Source of the DNA: UBA6165 sp044233745
Lineage (GTDB): Bacteria; Bacteroidota; Bacteroidia; Flavobacteriales_D; Crocinitomicaceae
Length of the DNA: 32,823 bases
NCBI GenBank assembly: GCA_044233745.1
Contig: JBIIJN010000023.1
Coordinates: 1 to 32,823, forward strand
Direction of reading: 5' to 3'
The translations under genes and the position numbers were made by a program. Below are positions 1 through 9,139 of the stretch, in pieces; positions within the stretch are counted from its first letter, which is position 1; each line of letters opens with the position of its first letter. The notes beneath the pieces are model-generated. The model was not told the origin of the DNA, did not search any database, and was given only the letters and a program-made list of their open reading frames with translations.

Positions 1-305
1 TGTATTGCGCCAGTAAACATGCGGTTGATGCACTTTCACGTTCGATGCGCATTGATTTATTGCCTTTCAACATCAAAGTAACCAACGTAGCACCTGGCGC
101 AGCTGAAACCGAGTTTTCTCTCGTTCGCTTAAAAGGCGATGAAGCCGCAGCCAAATCTGTTTATGAGGGATTTGACCCGTTGTTGGCAGAAGACATTGCC
201 GAAACCATTTGGTTTGCTTTAAGTCGCCCAGCACATGTGAACATCAACGATTTGGTGATTGTGCCAACCGCTCAAGCGAATGTGACGAATTTGGTGAGGA
301 GGTAA
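1..305 (+). CDS. SDR family oxidoreductase, YdfG-like (C-terminal part, cut by window edge)
   Basis: This is the C-terminal part of a short-chain dehydrogenase/reductase; the gene begins left of the window and is read in the frame starting at base 3. The first visible residues are YCASK, matching the catalytic Tyr-x-x-x-Lys of the family. They are followed by the post-active-site stretch NVAPGAAETEFS and by RLKGD and PAHVNINDL. Those last segments resemble E. coli YdfG, an NADP-dependent 3-hydroxy acid (serine/allo-threonine) dehydrogenase, so a YdfG-like cytoplasmic enzyme is the best guess. The substrate cannot be fixed from this fragment. The Rossmann nucleotide-binding half is not in view. 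The gene ends in TAA 26 bp before the amidohydrolase gene on the same strand, so the two may be co-transcribed. Confidence 0.85.
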   Translation, partial: YCASKHAVDALSRSMRIDLLPFNIKVTNVAPGAAETEFSLVRLKGDEAAAKSVYEGFDPLLAEDIAETIWFALSRPAHVNINDLVIVPTAQANVTNLVRR

Positions 306-331
306 TCCACTGAAACACAAATACCATTAAA

Positions 332-1957
332 ATGAAAAAATTATTTGTTTACTTAATTGGTTTGGCATTGATCTCCTCTTGCTTCAAAGGTCAAGAGGTA
401 GATTTGATTGTTCATAATGCCAACATCCACAGTGGCAACCGCTACGATCATGTTTACGAAGCCATGGCAATTAAAGATGGGATTATTTTGGAATTGGGTC
501 CCGAACGTGAAATCTTGAATAAGTACCGCGGTAAGGCCATTGATGCCCAAGACAAACACATTTACCCGAGTTTTGCCGATGCCCACGGACATTTGTTTTG
601 GTCGGCTGAAAAGCGCTTGACCTGTGATTTGACGGGTAGCCAATCCATGAATGAAGTGATTAACCGCTTGGAGAAATACCAAGCGCTATACAACCCGAAA
701 GTGCTTGTGGGCAGAGGTTGGGACCAATCACTTTGGCAAAATAAAGAATTGCCGACCAATGAAAAGTTGAACACCATTTTTCCCGATGTGCCTGTGATTT
801 TGTACCGCATCGATGAACACGCTGTTTTGGTGAATGATGCGGCGATTTCAAAAGCGGGATTGACAGCTTCGACGAGTGTTTCGGGTGGAGAAATCCTGAA
901 AAATGAAGCTGGGGAACTCACAGGAATTGTGTTGGACAACGCTATCGATTTGTTCAAAACAGTACTGCCCAAAACAAGCGATAAAGATATCAAAAGAGCC
1001 ATTTTAGAAATCCAAGAAGAGTTGTTGGAGTTTGGAATCACCGATGTACATGAAGCGGGAATCACCCTGCCACAAATGAAATTGCTACAAAGTTTGGAGA
1101 GAGAAGGGAAGTTGAAAATCACCATTTATGCCATGCTTTTCCCGGGCAAAGATGAGGTTGATTTTGCGATGAACGAAGGGATTTACGAATCTGAGCATTT
1201 GCTTGTGCGCTCTTTCAAAGTGATTGGCGACGGTGCACTTGGCTCGCGTGGCGCCTGTTTGATTCATCCGTATCACGATGCGCCAAATTCGCACGGTTTT
1301 ATGTTGAGTTCTTTGGATTCTATCAGAAAAATCGCAGAAATAGCCATCAACACGGGCTATCAACTCAATGTGCATTGCATTGGAGATTCCACCAACCGCA
1401 GTGTCTTGAAAATGATGGCCGACATTACCCAAAACAAACCCGACCACCGCTGGCGCATCGAACACGCACAAGTTGTGAATCCAAACGATTTACAATTTTT
1501 TGACGGCACAGGTATTATTCCATCCGTGCAGCCTACCCACGCTGTGAGCGACATGCGCTTTGTGGGCGAACGACTGGGTGAAGAACGTGAGAAACATGCC
1601 TACATCTACAAAACGCTGCTCGACAAAGCCAAATTACTCGCCATTGGTACCGATTTCCCTGTGGAATTGTACAATCCCTTCCTCACTTTTCAAGCTGCCG
1701 TGAAACGCCAGAACGCCGACCTGCAACCCAAAGATGGCTACCAAATGCAAGAAGCCATTTCCGCAGCAGATTGTTTGAAAGGCATGACGATTTGGGCAGC
1801 ATTGGCCTCTTTTCAAGAACGCGTTAAAGGAAGTTTAGAACCACAAAAATTTGCCAATTTCATTATCCTAAACGCACCGTTGGAAGATTATTCGGATTTT
1901 ACGAATAATTATGTCTTGAGGACATTTATCAATGGCGAAGAGGTTTTTGGGATGTAA
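332..1957 (+). CDS. Amidohydrolase family 3 lipoprotein (YtcJ-like metal-dependent hydrolase)
   Basis: A 541-residue protein of the YtcJ/amidohydrolase-3 type. The N-terminus is a lipoprotein signal: hydrophobic residues 4-15, then LISSC with the lipidated Cys near residue 17, so it is probably membrane-anchored and exported. The metal-site HxH lies in DAHGHL (H85, H87). Later conserved pieces are DEHAV, DGALGSRGA, NVHCIGD, RIEHAQ and GTDFP, which supply the remaining His and Asp ligands in this superfamily. Such enzymes hydrolyse amide or related C-N bonds in small molecules, but the natural substrate of most YtcJ homologues is unknown and I cannot assign one. The length fits the family. It follows the dehydrogenase by 26 bp and faces the Nudix gene tail to tail across 51 bp. 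Confidence 0.85.
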   Translation: MKKLFVYLIGLALISSCFKGQEVDLIVHNANIHSGNRYDHVYEAMAIKDGIILELGPEREILNKYRGKAIDAQDKHIYPSFADAHGHLFWSAEKRLTCDLTGSQSMNEVINRLEKYQALYNPKVLVGRGWDQSLWQNKELPTNEKLNTIFPDVPVILYRIDEHAVLVNDAAISKAGLTASTSVSGGEILKNEAGELTGIVLDNAIDLFKTVLPKTSDKDIKRAILEIQEELLEFGITDVHEAGITLPQMKLLQSLEREGKLKITIYAMLFPGKDEVDFAMNEGIYESEHLLVRSFKVIGDGALGSRGACLIHPYHDAPNSHGFMLSSLDSIRKIAEIAINTGYQLNVHCIGDSTNRSVLKMMADITQNKPDHRWRIEHAQVVNPNDLQFFDGTGIIPSVQPTHAVSDMRFVGERLGEEREKHAYIYKTLLDKAKLLAIGTDFPVELYNPFLTFQAAVKRQNADLQPKDGYQMQEAISAADCLKGMTIWAALASFQERVKGSLEPQKFANFIILNAPLEDYSDFTNNYVLRTFINGEEVFGM

Positions 1958-2008
1958 AGCATTATTCACAAAAATGAATAGACCATTATTTGAGGCCGAT
2001 TTATCTTT

Positions 2009-2632
2009 TCAAAGGATTAATCTCCGAGTTTCCTCCATCACCAAAGCCGTTGCACCCCAAACTACTTTTTCGGCAATATCAAAACACGGAATGTCTTTCA
2101 TAATCAAACCGTTGTCTAGTTTGATTTGGGTAGTGGTTTTGTTTTCTGGCTTGCAAATATCAAACAAATCAAAGGTGATTATGCTTTCAACTTCGATGGG
2201 GTCGGGTGTGAAAGGATAGACATTTTGGCTGTAAAACACATGTGGATAGACTAAAAACCGGCTCACAGGTATATATACGCGGGTGAGTTGACCCAGATGG
2301 ATGATTTTGTCGTCTTTAAATCCAATTTCTTCGTGCATTTCACGGAGGGCAGTGAAAATTAAATCTGGATCTTCAGCGTCTCTTTTTCCACCAGGAAATG
2401 CCATTTGACCTGAATGTGTTCCGTTGTATGTTGGTCTTTCGATTAGTACTGATTTGAGCGTGTCATCTTCATGGAACAACAGCACTGCAACGGCACTTTC
2501 GCGGTAGTCGTTTGCCGATTTGAGCATCGTTGAAGTAGTACCTCGGTAGGGCAACATTTCTAGATGTGCCGCTTCGCCTGGGAGTTCGCCCGCCAGCGCT
2601 TTTCGAATGTTTTCAATATCGTGGGGCAGCAT
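2009..2632 (-). CDS. Nudix hydrolase, CoA pyrophosphatase (NudL-like) type
   Basis: A 207-residue Nudix hydrolase. It carries SGQMAFPGGKRD followed by ALREMHEEIGF, the version of the Nudix box found in the CoA pyrophosphatase (NudL/YeaB) subfamily, where the residues before the glycine pair are part of the CoA-specific signature. The expected reaction is cleavage of CoA or oxidised CoA to 3',5'-ADP and phosphopantetheine; this is family knowledge and not proven here. The start is taken as ATG at 2632-2630, which shares one base with the parC stop (TGATG), a layout typical of translational coupling. A TTG one codon upstream is less likely. It is the last gene of the parE-parC run. Confidence 0.85.
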   Translation of the reverse strand: MLPHDIENIRKALAGELPGEAAHLEMLPYRGTTSTMLKSANDYRESAVAVLLFHEDDTLKSVLIERPTYNGTHSGQMAFPGGKRDAEDPDLIFTALREMHEEIGFKDDKIIHLGQLTRVYIPVSRFLVYPHVFYSQNVYPFTPDPIEVESIITFDLFDICKPENKTTTQIKLDNGLIMKDIPCFDIAEKVVWGATALVMEETRRLIL

Positions 2633-5481
2633 CAAAACAAAGTCATTTGAGGCGGTTCTTCGCGCTCGTCATCTTCCTTTTTTGGTTCGTCTTCTTTTTT
2701 CACATCGCCAACTGTCCACTCAATTTCAAATGGAACATCGTCCGAACTGGGTTGTTCATCGTTTGGGTCTTCTTCGTTGGTGATTTCAAAATCAACATCG
2801 TCGCCTTCTTCGCTGTCTTCAAACTCTGGCTCAACTTTTTGCGGTTTTTCAGGTTCTGGCCACGGTAATGTGCCTTCAATAGGACCAACCAATTGAATTT
2901 CTTTGGTTTTCAATTTGGTAAGCTGATTGCCCAATGCCTTCATGCCTTTGATGTCGATGAAATCACTCAAATCTACGCGTTTATCGGGTAGGTTTTTAGT
3001 GGCTTTGAGGAGTTTGTTGAACACAATATTGATCTCTGGTTGGTAAGCAGTAGATACCACATCCAAGCGCACACCCTCTGATTCAGGTAAGAAATTCACC
3101 ATTTTGTCTGTGGTGATTTCACACAAGAAGCGTTTCACCAAGTGCATGTCTTTTTCTGGATCGTAGTAAACACAAGTCAACGGACGTTCAGGATGCCATT
3201 TTTCAATGTGAATCATATCATCTTCAAAATGCGTCGACAAATCAAAGGTAGAAAGTCGGTATTGACCTGATTGATATAAAGTTAGAATTTTGTCATTGCC
3301 TTTGAATTCACCCAAGAATTTGCCGCGACCTTCGTCATTGAGGCGTTTCACAACTTCGTCGTACCAGATTTTTCTTGCGCCCAAGGTTGATCCAAGTACT
3401 TCTTTTTGAGTAACTTTTGAAACTAGTTCTTTGGTAACGCGATTTCCGGCCGCTGTTCTACTTTTAATCAACATTTCTCCAAAGTCGATATCAAAACGAA
3501 GGCGCTTCAAATGGGGCCTAGGACGCAAATGTACGGTTACCAATTCGCGCTCACCATTCGGGTGCACCGAGAAATAAACGAGTTTCGATTTTTTCGTTCC
3601 ACGCGTCAAATCGTATTCTGTATCGCGAGTGCCTGCATTCACAAAGAAGCGCTTCATCATCACCGGACCTCCCAATCCATCTTGATACATCATGTGGTAG
3701 ATGGTGCGTTTATCACCGTTTTTCCATACGCCACAATACACAATGCCTTTACCCACAAATTTCTTTTCTGCAATAGGTGTGATGAGCATTTTTCCTGTAT
3801 CAAAGAACACAATGACATTGTCAATCTCAGAACAATCGGCAATGTATTCTGCTTTTTTCAAGTTCCAGCCAATGAAGCCTTCTTCCAAATCAACATAGAG
3901 TTTCTTATTGGCGATGATTACTTTTCTGGCTTGAATGGTATCGAAAGTGCGGATTTCTGTTTTACGGTCGCGTCCTTCTCCAAAGCGCTTTTTTAAATCT
4001 TTGAAATATTCAATTGCAAACTCGATTAAATTATCGAGATTCTTTTGGATTTCTTCCAATTCAGCTTCAATTCTGGCAATCAATTCATCTGCTTTGAAAC
4101 TGTCGAATTTCGAGATGCGCTTGATGCGAATTTCAGTCAAACGGGTAATGTCTTCAACCGTAACCTTGCGTTTCAAGTGCTTGATGTGAGGTTTCAAACC
4201 TTTGTCGATGGCTTCAATTACGCCTTCCCAAGTTTCCTCTTCTTCAATCAAGCGGTAGATACGTTTCTCGATGAAAATTTTCTCCAAACTCGCAAAATGC
4301 CATTGTTCCTCAAGTTCCGCTTTTTTGATTTCCAATTCGCGTTTGAGCAGTTGTACTGTATTGTCGGTAGAAATTTTCAAGAGTTGAGATGCGCCTAAAA
4401 AACGTGGCACATCATTATCAATAACAGATGCATTCGGTGAAATAGAAACTTCACAATCAGTGAATGCATAAAGCGCATCGATGGTTTTATCTGGTGAAAC
4501 ACCTGGTGCCAAATGAATCACAATTTCTGCGATGGCTGAGGTGTTGTCTTCAATTTTCTTCACCTTTATCTTGCCCTTGTCGTTGGCTTTGATAATAGAT
4601 TCTATCAACGATGATGTTGTGGTTCCGTATGGAATCTCGGTCACCATCAATGTTTTGTTGTCCAACTTGGCAACCTTGGCTCTGATGCGTACTTTTCCAC
4701 CTCTCAATCCATCATTGTAGTTGGAGAAATCCGCCATTCCTCCGTTGGGAAAATCTGGGAAAATCTCCACTTTTTTTCCTCTTAGAATGGCTATGCTAGC
4801 ATCAATCAACTCATTGAAATTGTGGGGCAAAATTTTACAAGCCATCCCCACGGCAATTCCTTCTGCGCCTTGAGCCAAGAGCAAAGGAAATTTGACAGGA
4901 AGCGTTAGTGGTTCTTTGTTTCGGCCATCATAAGAAGCCAACCATTCTGTTGTTTTTGGGTTGAAGACCACGTGGCCAGCAAACTTCGACAAACGTGCCT
5001 CAATGTATCGCGGAGCAGCAGCTGAGTCGCCGGTGAGTGTGTTTCCCCAGTTTCCTTGACAGTCGATGAGTATATCTTTTTGCCCCAATTGCACCAAAGC
5101 ATCACCAATAGATTGGTCGCCATGTGGGTGGTATTTCATCGTGTTCCCGATGATATTGGCCACCTTGTTGTAGCGCCCGTCATCCATTTCTTTCATGGAG
5201 TGTAGGATGCGTCGTTGCACTGGTTTCAATCCGTCAGCCAAATTTGGCACAGCGCGTTCCAAGATTACGTAAGAAGCATAATCCAAAAACCAATCTTGAT
5301 ACAAGCCACCAACAGCAGTTACTTTTTCGCCATTATCACCAGAGGTAATGTCACCGCGATCCATACCTTCTGAGGCATGTGGCAATTCTTCCTCGGCCTG
5401 TTCTTCCTGCTCGTCGTTTTCTTGCGAATCCAGTTGTTCGTCTTCGTTCAAGTTGTCCTCGTCTTCTATTTCGTCGCTCAT
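2632..5481 (-). CDS. parC: DNA topoisomerase IV subunit A (ParC/GyrA family)
   Basis: A 949-residue type IIA topoisomerase A subunit, the DNA-breaking and rejoining half of topoisomerase IV, which decatenates daughter chromosomes. The breakage-reunion domain shows KPVQRRILHSM, YHPHGDQSIGDALV and the active-site tyrosine in AAAPRYIEARL (Y159). A coiled-coil region follows around residues 370-500, then a C-terminal DNA-wrapping region. Both ends carry unusual acidic, low-complexity tails: the first 50 or so residues are rich in Asp, Glu and Gln, and the last 80 or so in Asp, Glu and Pro. The gene follows parE by 3 bp and overlaps the Nudix start by one base. ParC is preferred over GyrA because of this pairing and the ParE-type partner. 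Confidence 0.92.
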   Translation of the reverse strand: MSDEIEDEDNLNEDEQLDSQENDEQEEQAEEELPHASEGMDRGDITSGDNGEKVTAVGGLYQDWFLDYASYVILERAVPNLADGLKPVQRRILHSMKEMDDGRYNKVANIIGNTMKYHPHGDQSIGDALVQLGQKDILIDCQGNWGNTLTGDSAAAPRYIEARLSKFAGHVVFNPKTTEWLASYDGRNKEPLTLPVKFPLLLAQGAEGIAVGMACKILPHNFNELIDASIAILRGKKVEIFPDFPNGGMADFSNYNDGLRGGKVRIRAKVAKLDNKTLMVTEIPYGTTTSSLIESIIKANDKGKIKVKKIEDNTSAIAEIVIHLAPGVSPDKTIDALYAFTDCEVSISPNASVIDNDVPRFLGASQLLKISTDNTVQLLKRELEIKKAELEEQWHFASLEKIFIEKRIYRLIEEEETWEGVIEAIDKGLKPHIKHLKRKVTVEDITRLTEIRIKRISKFDSFKADELIARIEAELEEIQKNLDNLIEFAIEYFKDLKKRFGEGRDRKTEIRTFDTIQARKVIIANKKLYVDLEEGFIGWNLKKAEYIADCSEIDNVIVFFDTGKMLITPIAEKKFVGKGIVYCGVWKNGDKRTIYHMMYQDGLGGPVMMKRFFVNAGTRDTEYDLTRGTKKSKLVYFSVHPNGERELVTVHLRPRPHLKRLRFDIDFGEMLIKSRTAAGNRVTKELVSKVTQKEVLGSTLGARKIWYDEVVKRLNDEGRGKFLGEFKGNDKILTLYQSGQYRLSTFDLSTHFEDDMIHIEKWHPERPLTCVYYDPEKDMHLVKRFLCEITTDKMVNFLPESEGVRLDVVSTAYQPEINIVFNKLLKATKNLPDKRVDLSDFIDIKGMKALGNQLTKLKTKEIQLVGPIEGTLPWPEPEKPQKVEPEFEDSEEGDDVDFEITNEEDPNDEQPSSDDVPFEIEWTVGDVKKEDEPKKEDDEREEPPQMTLF

Positions 5482-5484
5482 GGT

Positions 5485-7386
5485 TTAGGCTTCTTCTACG
5501 GTTTGTGATTCTTCTACTGCATCGTTGAGTTCAACGGCTTCATCTTTTTCAACACGCAAATTGCTGATGATGAATTCCTGACGATCGGGGGTGTTTTTAC
5601 CCATGTAATAGGATAGAATACTTTCTACACTCTGGGCTTTGTTCAACAAAACAGGCTCCAAACGGATGTCTTCACCGATGAAATTGGCAAACTCGTCTGG
5701 TGAGATTTCACCCAATCCTTTGAATCGTGTAATTTCTGGGTTTTTCCCCAATTCTGCCATGGCTGCGCGGCGCTCGTCTTCAGAATAGCAATAAATCGTT
5801 TTCTTCTTGTTGCGCACACGGAATAGCGGTGTTTGGAGGATAAATACATGTCCACGCTTTACCAAATCTGGAAAAAACTGAAGGAAAAATGTCATCAACA
5901 ACATGCGGATGTGCATACCATCTACGTCTGCATCGGTTGCGATTACAATTTTGTTGTAGCGCAAATTGTCGATATCGTCTTCAATATCCAAAGCTGCTTG
6001 GATGAGGTTGAATTCTTCGTTTTCATACACCACTTTTTTAGTCAAACCAAAGCAGTTCAAAGGCTTACCGCGCAATGAAAAAACCGCTTGGGTATTCACA
6101 TCACGGCTTTTCGTGATGGAACCACTCGCAGAATCTCCCTCGGTGATGAAAAGTGTGGTATTCATACGCTTATCATCTTTCGAGTCGGTGAGATGGGTTC
6201 TGCAATCGCGTAATTTTTTGTTGTGTAAGCTCGATTTCTTTGCCCGATCTCTCGCTAGTTTTCTGATGCCGCTGAGTTCTTTTCTTTCGCGCTCCGATTG
6301 TTTTATTTTACGTTCTATAATTTCAGCAACATCGGGGTTTTTGTGCAGGTAATTGTCTAGTTTTTCTTTGAGGAAATCATTTACAAAAGCCCGCATCGAT
6401 TTTCCGTTGGGCTCAATTTCTTGCGAACCGAGTTTGGTTTTGGTCTGTGATTCAAACACGGGTTCTATCACTTTCACGGCTACCGCTGCCACAATGGACT
6501 GGCGGATGTCTGAAGGCTCGTAGTTTTTGTTGTAAAAATCGCGTATCACTTTGGCTACTGCTTCACGAAATGCGCTGTGGTGTGTCCCGCCTTGTGTGGT
6601 ATGCTGACCATTCACAAAAGAATAATAATCCTCGCCGTAAGTCCTTCCGTGGGTGAATGCGATTTCGATGTCTTCGCCCTCCAAGTGAATGATAGGGTAG
6701 AGCGGGTCGCCATCCATATTGTTTTCCAAGAGGTCTTTCAAACCATCTTTGGATTGGTATTTTTGTCCGTTGAGGTAAATGGCCAAGCCGCGGTTGAGGT
6801 AGCAGTAGTTCCAAACCATTTTCTCCACGAAAGGCATTTTGTACGAGAACTTTTTGAAGATAGACTCATCAGGAATAAATTCTACAAGCGTGCCGTTGGT
6901 TTCATTGGTTTTTTCGACGGCAAACTCTTGTATCAACTCACCGCGTTCGAATTGGGCACGCTTGAGTTCACCTTCGCGAACGGAATACAGAGAAAAACTT
7001 GATGCCAATGCATTTACAGCTTTGGTACCTACACCGTTCAATCCAACAGATTTTTTAAAGGCTTTGGAGTCGTATTTACCTCCAGTGTTCATTTTGGAAA
7101 CCACTTCCACCACTTTGCCTAGCGGAATGCCACGACCGTAATCGCGAACCGACACTTTTCCGTCTTTGATATCAATTTCCACTTTTTTCCCGTTGCCCAT
7201 GACGAATTCATCGATACAGTTGTCCACCACCTCTTTGATGAGGATGTAGATACCGTCGTCAGGAGCAGCACCGTCGCCGAGTTTCCCGATATACATACCT
7301 GGTCGTAGGCGGATGTGTTCTTTCCAATCGAGCGAACGTATATGTTCTTCGTTGTAATCGACGTTTGTGTTTTCGTTTTCGGCCAT
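5485..7386 (-). CDS. parE: DNA topoisomerase IV subunit B (ParE/GyrB family ATPase)
   Basis: A 633-residue ATPase subunit of topoisomerase IV. The GHKL ATP-binding fold shows EVVDNCIDE, DYGRGIP and GLNGVGTKAVNAL. The TOPRIM domain shows FITEGDSASGS and the metal-binding DADVDGMHI. The length, without the long insert found in many GyrB proteins, fits ParE. I start it at ATG 7386-7384 (MAENENTNVD); a TTG eight codons upstream is in frame but has no better support. There is no clear Shine-Dalgarno sequence. A TAAATTTG -7 element lies about 31 bases upstream. parC begins 3 bp after the stop, so the two subunits are surely made together. Confidence 0.92.
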   Translation of the reverse strand: MAENENTNVDYNEEHIRSLDWKEHIRLRPGMYIGKLGDGAAPDDGIYILIKEVVDNCIDEFVMGNGKKVEIDIKDGKVSVRDYGRGIPLGKVVEVVSKMNTGGKYDSKAFKKSVGLNGVGTKAVNALASSFSLYSVREGELKRAQFERGELIQEFAVEKTNETNGTLVEFIPDESIFKKFSYKMPFVEKMVWNYCYLNRGLAIYLNGQKYQSKDGLKDLLENNMDGDPLYPIIHLEGEDIEIAFTHGRTYGEDYYSFVNGQHTTQGGTHHSAFREAVAKVIRDFYNKNYEPSDIRQSIVAAVAVKVIEPVFESQTKTKLGSQEIEPNGKSMRAFVNDFLKEKLDNYLHKNPDVAEIIERKIKQSERERKELSGIRKLARDRAKKSSLHNKKLRDCRTHLTDSKDDKRMNTTLFITEGDSASGSITKSRDVNTQAVFSLRGKPLNCFGLTKKVVYENEEFNLIQAALDIEDDIDNLRYNKIVIATDADVDGMHIRMLLMTFFLQFFPDLVKRGHVFILQTPLFRVRNKKKTIYCYSEDERRAAMAELGKNPEITRFKGLGEISPDEFANFIGEDIRLEPVLLNKAQSVESILSYYMGKNTPDRQEFIISNLRVEKDEAVELNDAVEESQTVEEA

Positions 7387-7417
7387 GTTGGGGTATGCGT
7401 TAAAAATCAATAGCCCA

Positions 7418-7425
7418 CAAATTTA
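7418..7425 (-). promoter_or_regulatory. Probable -7 promoter element for parE-parC-nudix
   Basis: Read on the minus strand this is TAAATTTG, matching the Bacteroidota -7 consensus TAnnTTTG. It lies 31 bases before the parE ATG. I do not see a convincing TTTG-type -33 element at the expected distance, so the call rests on the -7 match alone. Confidence 0.4.
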
Positions 7426-7426
7426 A

Positions 7427-7660
7427 CGGATTCGAAGCCTTTTTTTACTTCGACGAGCGAGCAGTTTTTAACAAGGTTATTAAAAGAAAATAGGGGTTTA
7501 TGAACTAATTTTTACATCACAAATGCTTAGTTATTTTCCATATTCACCACATGAAATTCGGGTTTTGGGTCGTTTTTTGCGAATTGTTGTGGCATTTACA
7601 TTATTTTTCCTTGAAATAACTTTACAAATCAGCTAAAACTTTGTCCTTTAATACGGAGAT
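7427..7660. other. Intergenic region without a recognised gene
   Basis: This AT-rich gap separates the parE promoter from the end of the GT39-like gene. I find no tRNA, no strong terminator hairpin and no convincing coding sequence. It may hold the 3' untranslated end of the six-gene run and upstream promoter sequence for parE. Confidence 0.4.
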
Positions 7661-9118
7661 TTATTTCAGGTTTTGAAACGCAGATTCTATATCCTCATAA
7701 ACGAGATAGCCCTCATCAATCAGATGGTTTTTTTGCTCGGAATCAACACCAAAAGGATAGGCGATACAATCTGTATAAAACATGACTTCGATATATCGAT
7801 CGGTATTGAAAATCAGTGTTTTATTAAGGTTGGCGTGACTTTTTTTGAGTTGTCTGATGTCCTCCATCCAAGTGAAATCTGCACTTCTGTCGCGAAATGG
7901 CTTGATACGTTCTACGGAATAACGCAATGGTAGTGCAAAAAGTAAAATAACAAGTGCTAGCGTCCATTTTTTCCATTTAAATTTTTCCTGGTTCTTTAGG
8001 AGATATTCGATAAATAATGCCGCAACTAAAAAATAGGCTGGGGCACTGAAAAGTATGTAGCCTTGCATTTTTGTTTTGGCCAAAGAGAAGATAATCAATG
8101 GCACAATTATCCAAGTCAAAAGTATCAAGTGCTTAAAATCGCGTGTTTTTTTAAAGAAGCCATACAGCATCCAAACCAAAGGGAGATAAATCAATTCGCC
8201 GAACAATTCTCGGATAAGATTGAGATAGTAATACCAGGGTTTTGCATGGTTTTCAATGTCGTCGATGAGATGTCGAAAATTGTATTGACTTTCCCAGATG
8301 GCCTCGTTTGGGAATTGTGCGTGAATGTAGATTTGCCAAGGGAGTGCAACTCCCACGATCACGGTGATCAAGAGAAGAAAATGGAGCATCAAGCTTTTTT
8401 TTGAACCATCGAATTTGTTCCATCCAGCAATGAGCCAAATGGGCAAAACAATAAGTGCGGGGAGCCATTTGGTGAGCAAGGCCATGCCAATGGCAATACC
8501 GCATAATATGTTGAACCAGAGTGTTTTGCGTTCAAAGAAAACCAAGGCCAAATACACGCCAAGTTGAATGAAAAACAGGAAGGCAATATCTACGTGGTCG
8601 GTGGTAACCCGTCCTCCCGTTTGCTCTAAAATTAAACCGTGAATGGCATAAAAAAAGGCAGCATAAAGTCCCGTTTTTTCGTTCCAGAGTATCTTACCGA
8701 TACTGAAAATCAGCAATATACCTAAGGTTGTGAGTAAAATGGAGGGTAACCTGACTGCAAATTCATTCGCACCGAAAATTTTCATGCTTCCTGCCATCAA
8801 CCAAAGGGTCATGGGTTGTTTGTGGAGCCAAATGTGATTTTCTGTCCAGTTTTTATAATCGTAAGGCAAAACCGGATTTTTATACAACATGGGTTGAAAT
8901 GGGGCGTCCATCATGTTTTTAGCCACCAAGGCATGATAGCGTTCATCCCATTCATGCAATCCTGAGTCGGAGGTTATGAAAAGTCGCAAAAACAAGCCCA
9001 AAAATACAATCACGAATAACGCAGATTTGTGCTGATGCGCTTTCAAGAAGCGATACCCGAAAAACACAGCAATCGCAAAAAGCAGCAGAATCAATGTTCC
9101 AATGAGTTGAACGGGCAT
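7661..9118 (-). CDS. Membrane glycosyltransferase of the GT39/ArnT-like (PMT) superfamily
   Basis: A 485-residue integral membrane protein with about ten hydrophobic segments. After the first two segments comes an extracytoplasmic loop with HEWDERYHALVAKNM (Asp58, Glu59); an acidic pair here is the catalytic feature of GT-C glycosyltransferases such as protein O-mannosyltransferases and ArnT. LHKQPMTLWLMAGSMKIFG and AVRLPS are also typical of the PMT_2 group. These enzymes move a sugar from a polyprenyl-phosphate carrier to a lipid or protein on the outer face of the inner membrane. The sugar and acceptor are unknown. It is the last gene of a closely spaced minus-strand run, 21 bp after the lipoprotein gene. 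Confidence 0.8.
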   Translation of the reverse strand: MPVQLIGTLILLLFAIAVFFGYRFLKAHQHKSALFVIVFLGLFLRLFITSDSGLHEWDERYHALVAKNMMDAPFQPMLYKNPVLPYDYKNWTENHIWLHKQPMTLWLMAGSMKIFGANEFAVRLPSILLTTLGILLIFSIGKILWNEKTGLYAAFFYAIHGLILEQTGGRVTTDHVDIAFLFFIQLGVYLALVFFERKTLWFNILCGIAIGMALLTKWLPALIVLPIWLIAGWNKFDGSKKSLMLHFLLLITVIVGVALPWQIYIHAQFPNEAIWESQYNFRHLIDDIENHAKPWYYYLNLIRELFGELIYLPLVWMLYGFFKKTRDFKHLILLTWIIVPLIIFSLAKTKMQGYILFSAPAYFLVAALFIEYLLKNQEKFKWKKWTLALVILLFALPLRYSVERIKPFRDRSADFTWMEDIRQLKKSHANLNKTLIFNTDRYIEVMFYTDCIAYPFGVDSEQKNHLIDEGYLVYEDIESAFQNLK

Positions 9119-9139
9119 AAATTGCGTCTAATTATGGTG

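Noticed and set aside
1958..2008. ATTCA/TGAAT hairpin in the convergent gap between the amidohydrolase and Nudix genes
   Set aside because: Five A-T-rich pairs with no clear T run do not make a supportable terminator.
1932..2219. A 95-codon + strand frame spanning the amidohydrolase/Nudix junction
   Set aside because: It overlaps the end of the amidohydrolase gene and the antisense of the Nudix gene, with no protein-like pattern.
3511..3996. A 161-codon + strand frame opposite parC
   Set aside because: It is antisense to conserved topoisomerase sequence and shows no domain, start context or promoter.
7551..7619. A 22-codon open frame (MKFGFWVVF and on) in the parE upstream gap
   Set aside because: It is too short to support, with no ribosome binding site, promoter or terminator around it.
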